A DNA stretch of 64,000 bases from Metridium senile (lineage: Eukaryota > Cnidaria > Anthozoa > Actiniaria > Metridiidae): the NCBI GenBank assembly GCA_949775045.1, contig OX459095.1, forward strand, positions 19,954,311 through 20,018,310, in the 5' to 3' direction. The position numbers and the translations under genes are program-made. The notes under the pieces are model-generated. The model worked only from the letters and a program-made list of their open reading frames with translations. It ran no database searches and was not told where the DNA came from. Positions 1 to 12,362 of this stretch are shown one piece after another. Position 1 is the first letter of the stretch. Each line of letters opens with the position of its first letter.

Positions 1-165
1 AAGGAAAAATCGTACAGTTATTTGAGATTTTAAATCAACAAAGAAACATATTTACAAGAGATAAGAGCTTTTGTTTGTGCTACAACTGCAGAAAACAATA
101 TTAATTTATGGATACAAAGCTCAAGCAATAATCACATAGTGCTTTGTATTTTTTTGGTTGCTACG

Positions 166-3100
166 ATGGCTCATCTACTTGGCTATGAAAGCTGCCTAGA
201 CAGCCTTAGTCAAGATGTCTCAGACATCCAATCAGTTGTCATGGATATTACATCACGTGCTGGTCCAGTACGTTCGCCATCATGGAAGTACCCTGACAAG
301 ATATCCAGTGAATTAGACATTGATGATTTACTAGAATTGTACTGTTACTCTGAGGATCAAGATCACTGTAAATTATCACACATAGTCTTATTTGAACTGG
401 TCATTGACAGGTGAGTATACACAAACTATTAATAGAAACGCACTAGCTTCTTTTTATTCTATTTTTTTTTTGTGTGTGTGTGTTGTTTACTTACATGTAA
501 GCTCTCATATTGTCTCATATATAAATTATGTTTTTAAAACCATCACTCCATGCCGGGGGTTCTCTATGAGGTTTGCAAACATTCACTACCACTACATACA
601 ATATTTACAAATGCACAAGAATCCTCACAGATTGATTTTTGTCAGAGGAAGGAAAACTTGAGAAAAGCTCAAACAAACTTGTCACATGTCACCCATTTGG
701 GAATCAAACCAAGGTCACAGTGGTCAAAGACCAGCACTCTCACCACTAGGCCACTATGACACTGATCTCTATATGGGTCATTCCACATGAGACATTGAAA
801 TAATGAAAATTTGACAACATTAAAAAGCGTGCTCCAAAAAGAGAGTTAACTGACTAAGGTTCTCAATGTGATTTTACTGTAATATTATCTATTCTATGTG
901 ATATTTACTAAGCAAATTAGGCAATTTTCTTATATTTGACTTACTGAATTTGCCATTTGTAATGTCCGTCACGTTTCTTGTAATGTCCGTCACGCTAAAT
1001 ATTCCCTTTTTTTAAAAAGTAGAAAAAACAACTAAAAAATATAGGTCTTCAGTAAGAAAACTTAACCTATAAACAAATGCTAAAAAGCATTTGTTTGCTA
1101 TAAACTTCTCACAATTCACAGGAATTTCACTTCTAATTTACCCAACTGGAATTAGTGGTAGTTTTAGCTGTAATGTCCGTCACGGTCCTTTTGGACAAAA
1201 AACTGACAAGTCGAAAATTATTTCTGAAAACTTTTTTCATGCAAATTGTAGACAAGGTTCTAAGACAGTTGTCTGAAAAAATAAATTGTAAGATAATGCA
1301 ACTGTGTATGAAACACAAGCTTATTTAGGTCTGTGAATGTAATGTCCGTCACGGTGGAATGGCCCATATAAGGTTGCTGTTGTTGATGAGCCTCCTTCGT
1401 CTCCTCCGATTACACACATCAACTTCTCCTAGTTCTTACTCACATAAGTCCCTTGTCACAATGTCCATTCACCTTCATATCCATTCTGCAGAGTTGTCTT
1501 CGCCACTTCTTTTCTTGTATCCACACAGCGGTCAAACAATTACACATGCGTGGCAAAAGTTTAACAGCGGTAAATTTGCCATTGTAAATATTAGGAATTT
1601 TGGACTACAGTGTTTGAAGTCAATTTATAAGAAATTCCCTTGAGTCTATACTTGTTTTTGTTTATGTGTATTTTTGTTTATATTTTGAGAAAAAAGCGAT
1701 GAAAGTCGTACACTCCATCATTATAGAGTCCGTACAAATTTCGGATTTGTGTGCTGGATCGTTTTACTTGTTTTTTTGCACATGTATGCGTATAGTTGTT
1801 TGACCACTGTGTTTCCATACACTAAGTTATATACAGCCCGTTCAAAAAACATAGAATATAAAATACTGTATAGTGCATTCCAAGACTGAAATGCATTTTG
1901 AGTCATGTAACATTGTTCAAAGTAATCTAATTAGTTATAATTAGTATTCTATTCTTAGTGCATTCCATTTAAAACAATATACAAGGTTGTTATGGGGAGT
2001 AAATATTGCTGTACATTTATCTTCTATTTCATACTAATGAGACCCACAATGCCCTTTGGTCTTGGAATGCACTATTCAGTATTCAACATTTTTTGAAATA
2101 GCTGTACAATACAATATTATCACCAGCACTTCCCTTAAGTATATCAATGATCTTCAGAACTTCCCTTTAGTATATCATTGATCTTCAGAACTTCCCTTTA
2201 GTATATCAATGATCTTCAGAACTTCTCTTTACTTGTACATTTATATAATGTTATAATAATAGTATATCAATGATTTCGCTAGGCTGGTGTTGCTTCTACA
2301 AGGTGCATCTCAGTTTGTTGACCAGCTTCTTAGATCATCTGACCAGGAAGCTCGTCCTGGAAGTAGCAGGGTTATGGGGTCAGCTATCTCCGTTGGCCTG
2401 ATTGCTAAGAAGTTCTGGAGCAAGATTATTAAGATTCAGCAAACAACACAACATATGCATTTTGAGGTAAGGACAATGTAGTCATCAGAGTTACTTTTTG
2501 ATTGATACATTGGATGACATGCCCCTCCACGGCTCTCCCACTGATCTAATGTTAACTATAGCTGCTCCTCTGATACATGTGTTGTCATGGTGATTGTTTG
2601 GCTTTGACACATGTCGTAGGTGCACCCCTCTGAATTACAGATGTTGCACACCCCTGAAGTAGTCATGCTGCACATCCTTGAAGCACACATGTTGTATTCT
2701 CCTGAGGTACACATATTGTATCCCTCGGATATGTTGACCAATTGACCAATTGCCTTGGACAACCTTTTTGCAATAGGTGTATGCCTATAATTACTTTCTA
2801 TCGTGGAATGGCCTATCGCCTTGGACAACCTTTTTAAAATAGGTGTGTGCCTATAATTCCATTCTATCGTGGAATGATCTATCGCCATGGAGAACCACTT
2901 TTAAACTTATAAAAAATCAAGCTTTCGGGCTACTAGACCATCCTCAGGGTAAACAATGTGAAGGTTTAGGAGTTACAGCTGCATTATGACAGAGGGTGTG
3001 AAGAGGGTGTGCAAATTCAATGTTGCTCGCCTGTATAGAATTGTTATGTTAAGAAGACTTAAGTAATTTATCAGCAGAATTCTATCACTGTCCTTATTAT

Positions 3101-6100
3101 AAAGACCGTTTTTGGAAATTAAAAACCTCTAAAATGTAACAGCGTTTTGACAATTAGGTGTGTCAACAAGTTTAATTGTTGTCTATTTTCTTTTATCTCT
3201 ACCTAAGGTACATGTACACACAAATGTAAGATATATTCACCTTCGAACACACTAACAGTACCAGCTTTGTCTCTTGTAGTAAATTTGCAATTTTGACACA
3301 AACCGGTCGTTTTCAGACGTACGACGGGCGAGACGTTCCCGCCCTTTTCGTATGCGAACTCGAGTCCTAATCAATTAAAACGATTTCGATCATATCCAAT
3401 ATTTGTTTGAACGCAGGCATTAGTTAAAAATTGATGATTACGTTTCTTTTGCGTAATAATTTATTATCAAATAGACACCAAGCTATCATATTTATTTTAC
3501 CACTCCCAATTCTATAATCGAATTTTTGTTTTGCTTTTAAGAATAAAACAAAAGCAGAAACCCTTACTAAGATGGAGGACACAATCAAAGAACTACGAGA
3601 TGAAGTGAAAATGTTTAGAAAGGCTTTGGACAAGAAAGGCGAAGGGAGAATCGTCAGTGGTAGAATAAAAGGAAAGGGCAAATCGTCATCAACGAGCTCT
3701 GCGAGGTTTATTCTTTCACCAACAGAAAGTTTATCCCTCAGAAGCCCTTCGCCAGCAAATGATTTAACATTATCAGTGGAAGACGTCGCATTAGCGAAAA
3801 CGTTACAAGAAACATCAACACAGACGTACGATACCGCTTTTATTCCTTGTGAAGCTTGCTCAAGAACTCAACGACATTTGCTTGATGTTGGAAACATGGT
3901 CATGAGTCTGTGTGAGTCACAAGGACTTCCTTCGTCGTTAGCAAAACAGAAAAAACTTCTAAGAAAGTCACTTATGGCAGCGGCTGATATTTCTCGGTGG
4001 ACTTCAGAGCAAAATCAAGATCTTGGCAGAATCAATGACCATCTTGATAACTTGTACGCACAGATAAATCCACTTGAAGCCAAGCTGAAAAACTCAGAAA
4101 ATAATTGTAAACATCTGGAGAAGCAAGTCCAAGAACTTGAAGAAGATTTAGTTGCTGAGAAGACTGAAGGGTTTAAGAGACAAGAAGCTGTGAAAGTCGA
4201 GTTTCAAAACGTAGTTGATGAAAAGGAATTTCTGTTGGCTGGAGCAAATGATGTTAACAAGCAACTGAAAGAAAGCAATGAATTTTTGCAGGAAACAACT
4301 ACAGAGCTTAGCGAAACCTTGGAAAAACAAAAAGAAACTTTGGCAGAACTTGGTAAGAATTGTCTGTGCATGCTGCAACTGAATGTTTTAAATTAGTAAT
4401 TGTCAGTAAATTATTAAACAAAGTGTATCAATATCAAATGTTACTTTATAGAAAGATTTATATAAGTTTTAGTATAAATACGCATGTGATTATAGCAAAT
4501 TACGCGCGGTGATTGGTCTAGAAATTCAGAGTTTCGCGCGCTTTTTAGAAATGAGAAATGAATAGTTTTTCTTCAAAAAAGGCTTGGTTTTTATTTTCGT
4601 TTTGAAATAATCACTTGTGTATTTATACTTAAACAATTATATCCACCTCACCCTCTGTCTCATTTCGCATTCGGCAAATAATTGGTAAATATTTCTTCAT
4701 CAAGTGAAAATATCTGGTACGGTAAAAAAGATTCTGCATTATCTATCATCTATATATTCAATGATTGAATCGATGGTCTGTTTTATTGCAAAAGTTTATA
4801 CGTTTGTTCTATAGGTTAGTCAAATGCACTTAAAATTAATATAGTGTGTTACCTTGTTGTTTGGCTGTTTGAAAGTGGTTTTTTTTTTTTTTTTTTCAAC
4901 TTCTTTTGCAGAAAAACAAAACTTGCAGCTAAAGACGGACTTAGAAAACGAAAGCAACGAAGTGAAAAGATTACAAAAAGTAGATGAAGATATTCTTAAT
5001 CTTAAAGTAGAACTTAATGAAGTACAAATCAAGTTACGCGAAACGTCCTTAGAGCTGGATAAAAACCAGGCTAAGAATCGTTCATTGGTCAAACATGAAC
5101 AGGTAAGTTGGTTTGTCTATTTGCTTGTTTATTTGTTTGATTATTGATTTGTCTATTTGCTTGCTTGTTTGTTTGTTTTTCTATCTCATTGTTTGTTCGT
5201 TTGTTTGTTTGTTTGTTCGTTTGTTTGTTTGTCTCTTTGCTTTCTTGTCTCGTTGTTTGTTTCGTTTGCTTGTTTGTCTATTTGCTTGTTCATTTGTTTG
5301 ATTATTTGTTTGTCTATTTGCTTGCTTGCTCGTTTGTTTACTTGTTTGTTTGTTTGTCTGTTTGCTTGCTTGCTTGTTTGTTTGTTTGTCTCTTTGTTTA
5401 CTTATCTCTTCGTCGGTTTGTTTGCTTCTTTATTTGTTTTTCTATTTCTTTGTTTGTTTGTTCGATTGTTTATTTGTCTTTGCCTCATTATTTATTTGTC
5501 CGTTTTGCTTCTTTATTTATTTGTTTGTTTTTCCTTTCCTTTGTGTCTCTTTGTGTGCTTGTTTGTTTGGTTGATTGTTTGTTTTCTTGCTTCTTTGTTT
5601 GTCGGTCTCCTTGTTTCTCTGCTTGTTTGTTGTTGTTTTTATTTTTTTATTTTTTTTTCGAGTATTGACTCTTTTTTACCCCTTTCATGTGGTCTTAGGC
5701 GCTTCAAAGCAAACACGACTCCCTGTTACAGCGAGTCGATGATTTGGACAATGAATGTGAAGACTTACGAGAACGTCTAATGGAGGCAGAAGGTGAAAGA
5801 GATGATGTACAAGAAGCTTTAGATAACAAACAAGAACAACATGAAGAACTAAACAAACGACTACAAGATAACAAGGTAACAGACCGAATTATCATTGAAA
5901 GCTGAATACTACATACTGAAAAGCAAAATAATATTTTCTTGTGAAAAGCGCTTTGCACGATTGAAATATGGTTGTTTCGGGTTCTTGTGTGTTACTTTTC
6001 GAGCTCATATGAGCTGGCAAAGTGCTGGTAATTAGTGAAACGATAGCAACAATGATCATGACTCAAAACCCATTTTGGTTTTGCGATGTCTTCAGTTTTC

Positions 6101-8634
6101 AATGTTCATCACCTTTTGAAAAAGCTGTATGGCGACCAAGTATTGGACGTATTATTGTTATCGACTACCTGTAAGGGGCCGTATATATGAGATAGGGTAA
6201 CCCTAGGTGTAGGGCTAACTCTTATTGTTTTCTTTTCTCTGGGGACTCTCAAACAAAAGAGTTAGCCCTGCTAGGAGGGTTACGTATAATTGTATATGAG
6301 CACGTTAGGGGCCGTTTACATGGAGATAGGGTAATTACCCTATCTCCATGCATGTAAACAGCCCCTAACGTGCTCATATACAAAATGGTATATTGTATAG
6401 CTTGAAAAACTCAACTTAAAAGTGTTCACTTTCAATAGCGCAATAAGACAGCATTATATTGTTACCCTGGGAACCCTGAGACTATTTTCTTTGCTTTGGC
6501 ATTTAAAGATCTGTCGGTTTGTGAGCAACAAAAGATGTTCTCTTGTTTTTTAATGGACATAAATTACAAACGCTTAATACTAACACTAATACTAAATCTA
6601 CAAAACTGTCTGGTTTCCCAAGTAATTGAATAATAATAATATTAATAATTTATTAATTTATATTGCGCAAATTCAATCGTGAGATTTTCAAATGCGCATT
6701 ACAGTAGATAAAAATAATATATATGAAAATATGCATAACTATAATTGAAAAACAAATTTTAATTTGTTTAAAAAACTAAAAACTTATCTAATGATTAAAA
6801 AATAAAATATACAATGAATGCTTGTTAGTTAAACAAAACTAGTAAAGGCAAATGTACTTTGATATGATTTTAATCTGTGAGAATTCTCTGTGTAGAAAAC
6901 TATCGACGAAATACAAGAAGAAAAGAAAAAGCTGCTTGAAAATCTCAAAGAACTTGAGGAGAATTGTGAACAACTTCAAAATCAAATTCGTGAAAATGAA
7001 GAAAAAATGAAGATATTATCTGAATACCCCGCTATGGATACGGAAACTACGGCAGCCAATAATTTCAACGATGGCAATAATGTCTCAGATATGGATGTCG
7101 TTAAAGATATGGAGCGGCAAGTCATGGCGAATAATATACGAATTCTTATGCTGGAGGAACAGAACGAGAAACTTAGAAAGTCTATTACTGTATTAATATC
7201 TTCAGCTGAGAAGGAACAGAGAAAAACGGTGAGTTGAAGACAAACTCGGCTTCAGTGATCTTCTTTTCTATTTTAGAAAGTCAGGACAACGTTCTTACAA
7301 TTAGGTGACCAATATTATTTTATTGTATTTTGAAAGGAGATACTCGAGTAGTAATTTTTGTTCTCTACTGTTTTTGTTTGTTTGTTTGTCTGGGTTTTTT
7401 TTTGGTTTGTTTGTTTGTTTGTTTGTTTTTATTTTTCGTTCCTTTGTTTGTTTGTTTGTTTTTATTTTTCGTTCGTTTGCTGTTTGATTTTATTTCTCGT
7501 TAATTTGCTTGTTTGTTTTTCTGTTTTTGTTAGTTTGTTTGTTTTTATTTTTCGTTTGTTTGTTTGTTTGTTTTTGTTCGTTTGTTTATTTGTTTCCGTT
7601 TGTTTGTTTTTATTTATTTGTTTGTTTGTTTTTACTTGTTGTGTTTGATTGTTTATCCATTCAGAATAATTTCAATTGAGTGACAATTGTTTTTTTTCTA
7701 TGCAGCCTCAAAACCCTGTCAGTTTATGGAGACCACAAAGTTCAGAGCCTAATAAAGAGAGACGCCCGTCGTCAAGGTGAGATTGTAGCCTGATGGCAAC
7801 CCATAATATGAAGAACTAGCCTTTCATGCATATCAAAAACACAAATTATATACGTGTTGTATTATGGAAACATCAGAAAGCAGAAAGTCATTGTATACAG
7901 CTATTTCAAAAACGTTGAATATTGAATAATGCATTCCAAGACCAAAGGGTATTGTGGGTTCTATTAATTTGAAAATAAATTACCCGATATTTACTCCCCA
8001 CAACTAGCTCGTATATTGTTTTGAAAATGCATTTCGGTCTTGCAATGCACTATGCGGTATGCAGTATTCACTATCAACTGACACTTCCCATTAGGCATTG
8101 CGGTAATTCTCTGTGTTTTCTACGCGGTGTGGCATAGTATGTTATACCATGGTTTCTCTTGTATTTCCTTAATAGATCATGGAATATTCCACAGACTCCT
8201 TTACTCGAAAATATTGAATAACTTATTGTTTATTTTGCTGTCTTCACAGAGCCTCTGGTACAGGATGTTACCTAAATGACAACAGTCCTTCATTCACCAT
8301 CCAACCACGTCCGCCTTCAAAACCACGAAAAGACTCGGCAAAAACCCGCCAAAAGAGCCCTAATGTGAAACTAATCGAGAAACGAAACTCTGTTTCATTG
8401 AGCTCCAAGTTAGCATCCAGTAGCAAACAAACCAGACATTCTGATATACGACATGATGAATGGGACCAACATCCCGCGGTTACCAGAGAACGAGAGATCC
8501 GGGGTACTAGTCCTAGTGGATATTCTGCTGTTGATGTATTCATGTGTACAGGCTGTGATAAGATCTACCATAGTCAAAAAGACTTAGATATTCACAAGTC
8601 GTTTTGTTATGGGAATATTACCGGATTATCTTAA
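166..8634 (+). CDS. CCDC157: CCDC157-like coiled-coil protein
   Basis: Eight coding exons: 166-410, 2283-2466, 3542-4352, 4912-5102, 5699-5875, 6896-7228, 7706-7776, 8250-8634. All have GT-AG borders and compatible phases, giving 798 aa (human CCDC157 is about 750). The start at 166 was chosen because MAHLLG and the following SRAGPVR-PSWKYPD block match the vertebrate N-terminus as I recall it; an in-frame ATG lies at 139. Exon 2 carries the SVGL-KKFW block, exon 3 the CEAC...LCESQGLPSSL block and the start of the coiled coils. Exons 4-6 are almost all Glu/Lys/Leu/Gln heptads; exons 7-8 are basic, low-complexity and disordered. The last 30 residues hold a C-x2-C-x12-H-x3-C cluster that could bind zinc. 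Vertebrate CCDC157 has been linked to sperm and Golgi/acrosome biology; the function here is inferred only from that similarity. The introns hold many repeats. Confidence 0.9.
535..762 (-). repeat. tRNA-derived SINE, family A, minus strand
   Basis: Read on the minus strand this begins with a tRNA-like head. A perfect A box, TGGCCTAGTGG, lies at 743-753, and a B box, GGTTTGATTCC, at 700-710. The body runs to a 3' end reading GGAGTGATGG then T/A-rich sequence. The same 3' half recurs at 12905-12965 and 15638-15735. It sits in CCDC157 intron 1. Family name not recognised. Confidence 0.75.
771..1369. mobile_element. Non-autonomous TIR element with internal CGTCACG repeats
   Basis: The ends are inverted repeats: ATATGGGTCATTCCAC at 771-786 and GTGGAATGGCCCATAT at 1354-1369. 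Inside, the 11-mer TGTCCGTCACG occurs four times in the same orientation (963, 984, 1174, 1343), the last abutting the right end. No transposase frame is visible. It lies in CCDC157 intron 1 right next to the SINE. Confidence 0.65.
1830..2108. mobile_element. Inverted-repeat MITE, GTGCATTCCAAGAC family, copy 1
   Basis: A left arm (about 1830-1886, including TAGTGCATTCCAAGAC) pairs with a right arm (about 2067-2108, GTCTTGGAATGCACTA then TTTTGAAATAGCTGTACA). There is no coding capacity. A related copy lies in another intron of the same gene at 7892-8072. Confidence 0.65.
2124..2282 (+). repeat. Tandem copies of the intron 1 splice-acceptor region
   Basis: A 31-bp unit is present three times, each ending TATCAATGATCTTCAG or a one-base variant, with AG at 2157, 2188 and 2219. 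The true exon 2 acceptor at 2282 ends the related sequence AGTATATCAATGATTTCGCTAG. The repeat therefore copies the 3' splice-site region and offers three decoy acceptors. Confidence 0.7.
2749..2888. repeat. 67-bp tandem duplication
   Basis: Two adjacent copies of a unit starting GCCTTGGACAACCTTTTT and containing ATAGGTGTRTGCCTATAATT and CTATCGTGGAATG, with a few mismatches. It lies in CCDC157 intron 2. The small open frame across it on the minus strand is a by-product. Confidence 0.8.
5110..5660. repeat. (TTTG)n-type microsatellite in CCDC157 intron 4
   Basis: About 550 bp of imperfect TTTG/TTGC/TTTA tetranucleotides starting a few bases after the exon 4 donor (5103). Long Leu/Phe/Cys/Val-rich frames on the plus strand come purely from the repeat and are not genes. 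Confidence 0.9.
6176..6383. mobile_element. Near-palindromic inverted-repeat element
   Basis: Sequence around 6290-6380 folds on itself about GGGTAATTACCC (6329-6340): arms with TATATGAGCACGTTAGGGGC on the left mirror GCCCCTAACGTGCTCATATA on the right, with a 4-base bulge. The preceding 6176-6290 holds a second pair (GTTAGCCCTG / AGGGCTAAC). It lies in CCDC157 intron 5 and has no coding capacity. Confidence 0.7.
6635..6720 (-). repeat. 3' end of a retroelement with (ATT)n tail
   Basis: A short run of TAATAATA followed by TTTATATTGCGCAAATTC and ATGCGCATTACAG. The same arrangement (TAATAATTTAATATTTATATTGCGCAGG...GCGCATTACA) recurs at 38219-38290. Read on the minus strand both are GCGCAATATAAAT followed by an ATT tail, as expected for the 3' end of a SINE or LINE. 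Confidence 0.5.
7368..7650. repeat. (TTTG)n microsatellite in CCDC157 intron 6
   Basis: Imperfect TTTG repeats with interspersed TTTTTATTTTTCGTT. Similar in composition to the tract in intron 4 of the same gene. Confidence 0.9.
7892..8072. mobile_element. Inverted-repeat MITE, GTGCATTCCAAGAC family, copy 2
   Basis: Contains GTATACAGCTATTTCAAAAA, ATGCATTCCAAGACCAAAG and a mirrored GGTCTTGCAATGCAC arm. It matches the element at 1830-2108 but is shorter and more diverged. It lies in CCDC157 intron 7. Confidence 0.6.
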
Positions 8635-8952
8635 CAACCCCATTTTATGATGAAAGGAATACAGCTTATAACAAGGGAAAAAAAAACTGTTCACAAAAAG
8701 TCCAAAACTGCCAAAGTAGCCCAAATATTGCTAATTTCCAAACCAAAACTCGTTGGTTTGCCCGAGTTCACAAAAAGTCCAAAATAGCCCAAATATTGCT
8801 AATTTCCAAACCATTTATTTTGCATGCTTTTTCAACTTTTAGTGTCACGCATCTTTTGAGCTTTCTACTTCACTTTCAATCAGCAACTTATAACAGTGTA
8901 TTCACACTCATTTTGAAAGTATAAGTTTTGTCAAAGTATAAGTTTATTGACC

Positions 8953-8966
8953 CAATAAACAATAAA
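8953..8966 (+). terminator. Candidate CCDC157 poly(A) signals
   Basis: Two AATAAA hexamers (8954-8959 and 8961-8966) about 320 bases after the CCDC157 stop codon. Assignment is by position only. Confidence 0.5.
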
Positions 8967-10336
8967 ACTATCTTGTGAACTTCACTGAAGTTATTGGGTG
9001 AACTCTGTTATAGTAAAAAGCCTGTAGGACCACAGGCAACCCAAACAATCAGTAAATATATGAGAAGAAAAAATAGTAAAAATACGTATTTATTTTTGAA
9101 ATTTGCTTTGTACATATCTTAGTTCTGTGTTGTTGTTGTTGTTGTTATATGTATCTGGTGTCATTCTCGGTGGTTTTGACCATTTTAAACCTTTTTTAAT
9201 GTTTGCCCGCCTGTACTTAAATATTTAAATTTGTCAACAACACAGGACTAAGGTATGCTAAAACAAATTTCAAAAATAAATTTAGTCCTCTTATTTACCA
9301 TTGTTGGCGTCATCGAATCGTCTAAATTGTTGTGGATCCACGAGACGTACCACGAGAAACTATCATGAATTTGTTTTTTACCACATTACATTAAAAAATG
9401 AGCAAAATAGCAACCGTGGTATGTTCTCTTATATTTTTAATGTGGTAAAAAACAAATTCACGGTAGTTTCTTGTGGTATGTCCTCTTAGTTACCACGGTT
9501 TGGCGCCATCTCATCGTCTAAATTGTTGTGGATCCATGAGACGTCTGATCTATTTACTGTAAAAGTGGATTGTTTGGGCTGCCTGTGGTGAGACAAGGGC
9601 ATCGGGAGACTAAATGGTCCAAAAGGGTTGTAAATTGATGTAATCATGGATGTCATAGAGTTAATTGATTCATCAGCCATGCATCCACAGCTAATTTATG
9701 CGCAACGTAAGTACGTTTCGTAAGAACAATAGCATTCTGGTTGATGAAAAAAAAAACATCTTGTCGGATTCTAAAGTTCTCAAAGGACGGTATAAGATTT
9801 TTGGCATACACTTTATCAATATCTTAACTTAGTAGAGCCGGACAAAAACACCTCGAGATTCACGCAATCAAATTTGCTTGTGCGGACGTCCGGGGAAAAA
9901 ACATGTGGACAAAACCGTTTTTCGAGACCGTTTTTTTCGACTGGGAACTGGGTATGATTTGTTGTGTGGGAAACCTACATATAATACACTAACTAATGCT
10001 CAAAGAATGTTTATTGATTAGTTCTACTTCAGGTTCTACTTCTATTTTTACAGCTAGTCTTAGTCACGTGATATTCATTAAAATGACATTTATATTTTGG
10101 GGTCGATTTTCCTTTTAAAGTTCTTTAATACTGAGATGTAAGAGCAACATTCAGTATCTTATCAAACTAAATTCGTTTTTCGATTAATATGGTTTCAATT
10201 GGATGTAAATTACTTTGATGTGAAAGTTTATTGATAATCAGTTTTATAAAGCAGTCTAGATCACGTGACGTTCATTTTATCTAACATTTATCGGTGTTCT
10301 TGTTGTTGTTCAGGCCATGATCAGTTCTTGAGGTTT
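8967..10336. other. Intergenic, CCDC157 to LamG gene
   Basis: Convergent intergenic space. Apart from the inverted-repeat element at 9297-9545 and a TGT trinucleotide run near 9130, I see no gene or RNA here. Confidence 0.6.
9297..9545. mobile_element. Inverted-repeat element with outer direct repeats
   Basis: An inner inverted repeat pairs ACCACGAGAAACTATCATGA...TTTTTTACCACATTA (about 9349-9392) with AATGTGGTAAAAAAC...GTAGTTTCTTGTGGT (about 9440-9479). Outside it, TCGTCTAAATTGTTGTGGAT is present in direct orientation near 9316 and 9513. No coding frame. Confidence 0.65.
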
Positions 10337-12362
10337 TTACACCTTGTGATCCAAGTACAACTGTTTGACTTCGTCGTCTCGCAGCGCGTAGTTATACATC
10401 CTGTACTCGTCCAGAGTACCCTTGGTTTTCCAGCCATACAGTGTACCAAATTCCAGATTCTTGTTATTGTTGACACTACCAGTCACACTACTGATGTCTA
10501 GCTCCTTGCTTTGTTTCTTGCCGTTGACGTACACTCGTACTTTGTTAGCTTGTCGGTCAAATACGTACGTGTAATGGGTCCACTTGCCAACCATTTGAGA
10601 TGGTTTGTAGCCGTCGTCATGGTTGACGGTGACGTAAACTTTCTTGTTGCTATGGTCACGGATACAAACACTATTACCATTAGGGCTGTATCCATGGGCT
10701 ATCTCCCATCCGGGATTCCACCCTTTTCTGCCGGAACCAAAATAGCAACCAAAACCTTTCCTAACTGCAAACGTTGTCAAGGGATACGTGACGTCAAGGA
10801 TTTTCTGCCAACCAGACACCGAGAAGCTGGAATGGCCAAAATTAATCGTAGGACTGTTGGAAATGGTGATGACGCCTCCCGAATTGAAGAAGCGGCCGCG
10901 GGTAAACTTGCCACGAGCAGGGACTGGACCTCCACTGGCTGTACCGTGGTTTTCGTGACCAGAATCATCGTCAACATAGTTACCAGTCTCCTCGTCCATC
11001 TTCCAGTGACCGACCAATCCTGATCGTAAGCGTTTGACAAAGTTGTAAGGTGTCCATTGGTTGCTGGAACAAACTTGTAGCGAGTTGGAGGAGGAGATGT
11101 GTCTCACCAATCCACTTCTCATCGTTGTACAAGATTTCTCGAGGATTGTTAGTCCGTCATAGCCCATGTTGCACTGGTTAGCTTTTCGCTGTAACATTAA
11201 ATAAGACCAAACATATATCAAATGTTATAAGACATTTAGTAAAACATATTGTCTAATTTAATCCTTTTTCTTTAGTGTCTTTTTGACAAACATGATCTAG
11301 CCAGTTGACAAACATGTTCTAGATGGTAGGTGTGTTCGGCGCTCCATTTATGGTTGAAAATATATATCCTATATAATTAAGACTGACATGACTCCGTTCT
11401 GGCCTTTTTTACTATAGAAATGAGCTTAGCTGCCAAGAGCATCGCACAGTCGTGCCATTAAGTGGTTGAAATCAACAAGGGCTATATTGTTTAAAACAGT
11501 TCCATAATATATGCCGAGGTCATTTTCAGAATCGACGGCTGATAGCTTCTACTACTTGGAAAAAGGGATAGGTAATGGGAAATTATCATACAATTGATAT
11601 ATATAGTCATAACAAAATAATCAGTGACAGACAAAACAAAGCCAATCTTTTTCAACTTAATTCATGGTGGTTTTTTTAACTCTTGTAAATGGTGTGCTTT
11701 GGTGTCAACGAAACCGGAAAAATGTTTCTGTGACACCAAACAAATTTTCCGGTTTCTCCTACATCAAATTTGCAAATATGTTTATCGCTAGTTGATACTA
11801 ATAAACAGTGCATGCCTCGGACTTTAAATTGTTAGGCATCAATTTAAAAATAGAATGTTATTTAAATTTAGTATTTTTTTTTTTTTGTCCATTTATCCAT
11901 TCAACCCTATCTACTATCGTCTAGAGCAGCGTCTGACACGTCATCAAACATTCTACATTTGTAGAATAAGATAAGCCATTAATGTTCTTGTTTTTGACTA
12001 GATATTTAGGTTAATATCCCATAGGCGTGTTTGTTGATGGCGGTTATAAGATACCGACTGAATATCCAACATGAACAACAAATGGGTTCTCTTACAGTCT
12101 CATTCAGAACTCAACTTTTGCTATTTATAAAAATACTTATGTTCTTTCTTATAAGTTTGCACTAGTATTTGCTTGAAGCCCATTCGTCTGCAAATGGCTT
12201 ATACTTATGAGCCCAGTTAAAAAGATATTTTTTGTCAACAGGAAAGAAGCAGAAAAAAAACTATTTTAATTTAGTTTTTGAGAATGGACTTACTTTTTGT
12301 TGAGCTCCTGACACGAGCACAATCATGCAACAAACAGCAAAGCATCTTAGTATGGACCCCAT
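10337..12362 (-). CDS. Secreted LamG/concanavalin-fold protein
   Basis: Two coding exons, 12294-12362 (start ATG at 12362) and 10337-11188, joined in phase 0: 306 aa. Exon 1 encodes only a signal peptide, MGSILRCFAVCCMIVLVSGA, so the protein is predicted to be secreted. Residues from about 85 to the end form one LamG_3-type jelly roll: it opens GLVGHWKMDEE and DDSGHENHGTASGG and ends GTLDEYRMYNYALRDDEV, both family hallmarks. Between them lie SFSVSGW, GWEIAHGY and KWTHYTYVFD strands. Ligand unknown; such domains usually bind sugars or matrix proteins. The lineage-specific family name is not recognised. Long frames on the opposite strand are shadows of this exon. The 1.1-kb intron (11189-12293) shows nothing clear. 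Confidence 0.85.

Noticed and set aside
5113..5780. Leu/Phe/Cys/Val-rich frames resembling membrane proteins
   Set aside because: They come from the (TTTG)n tract in CCDC157 intron 4 and overlap the tract in several frames.
10511..11040. Plus-strand and alternative minus-strand frames over the LamG exon
   Set aside because: Shadows of the LamG coding frame; no domain or start context.
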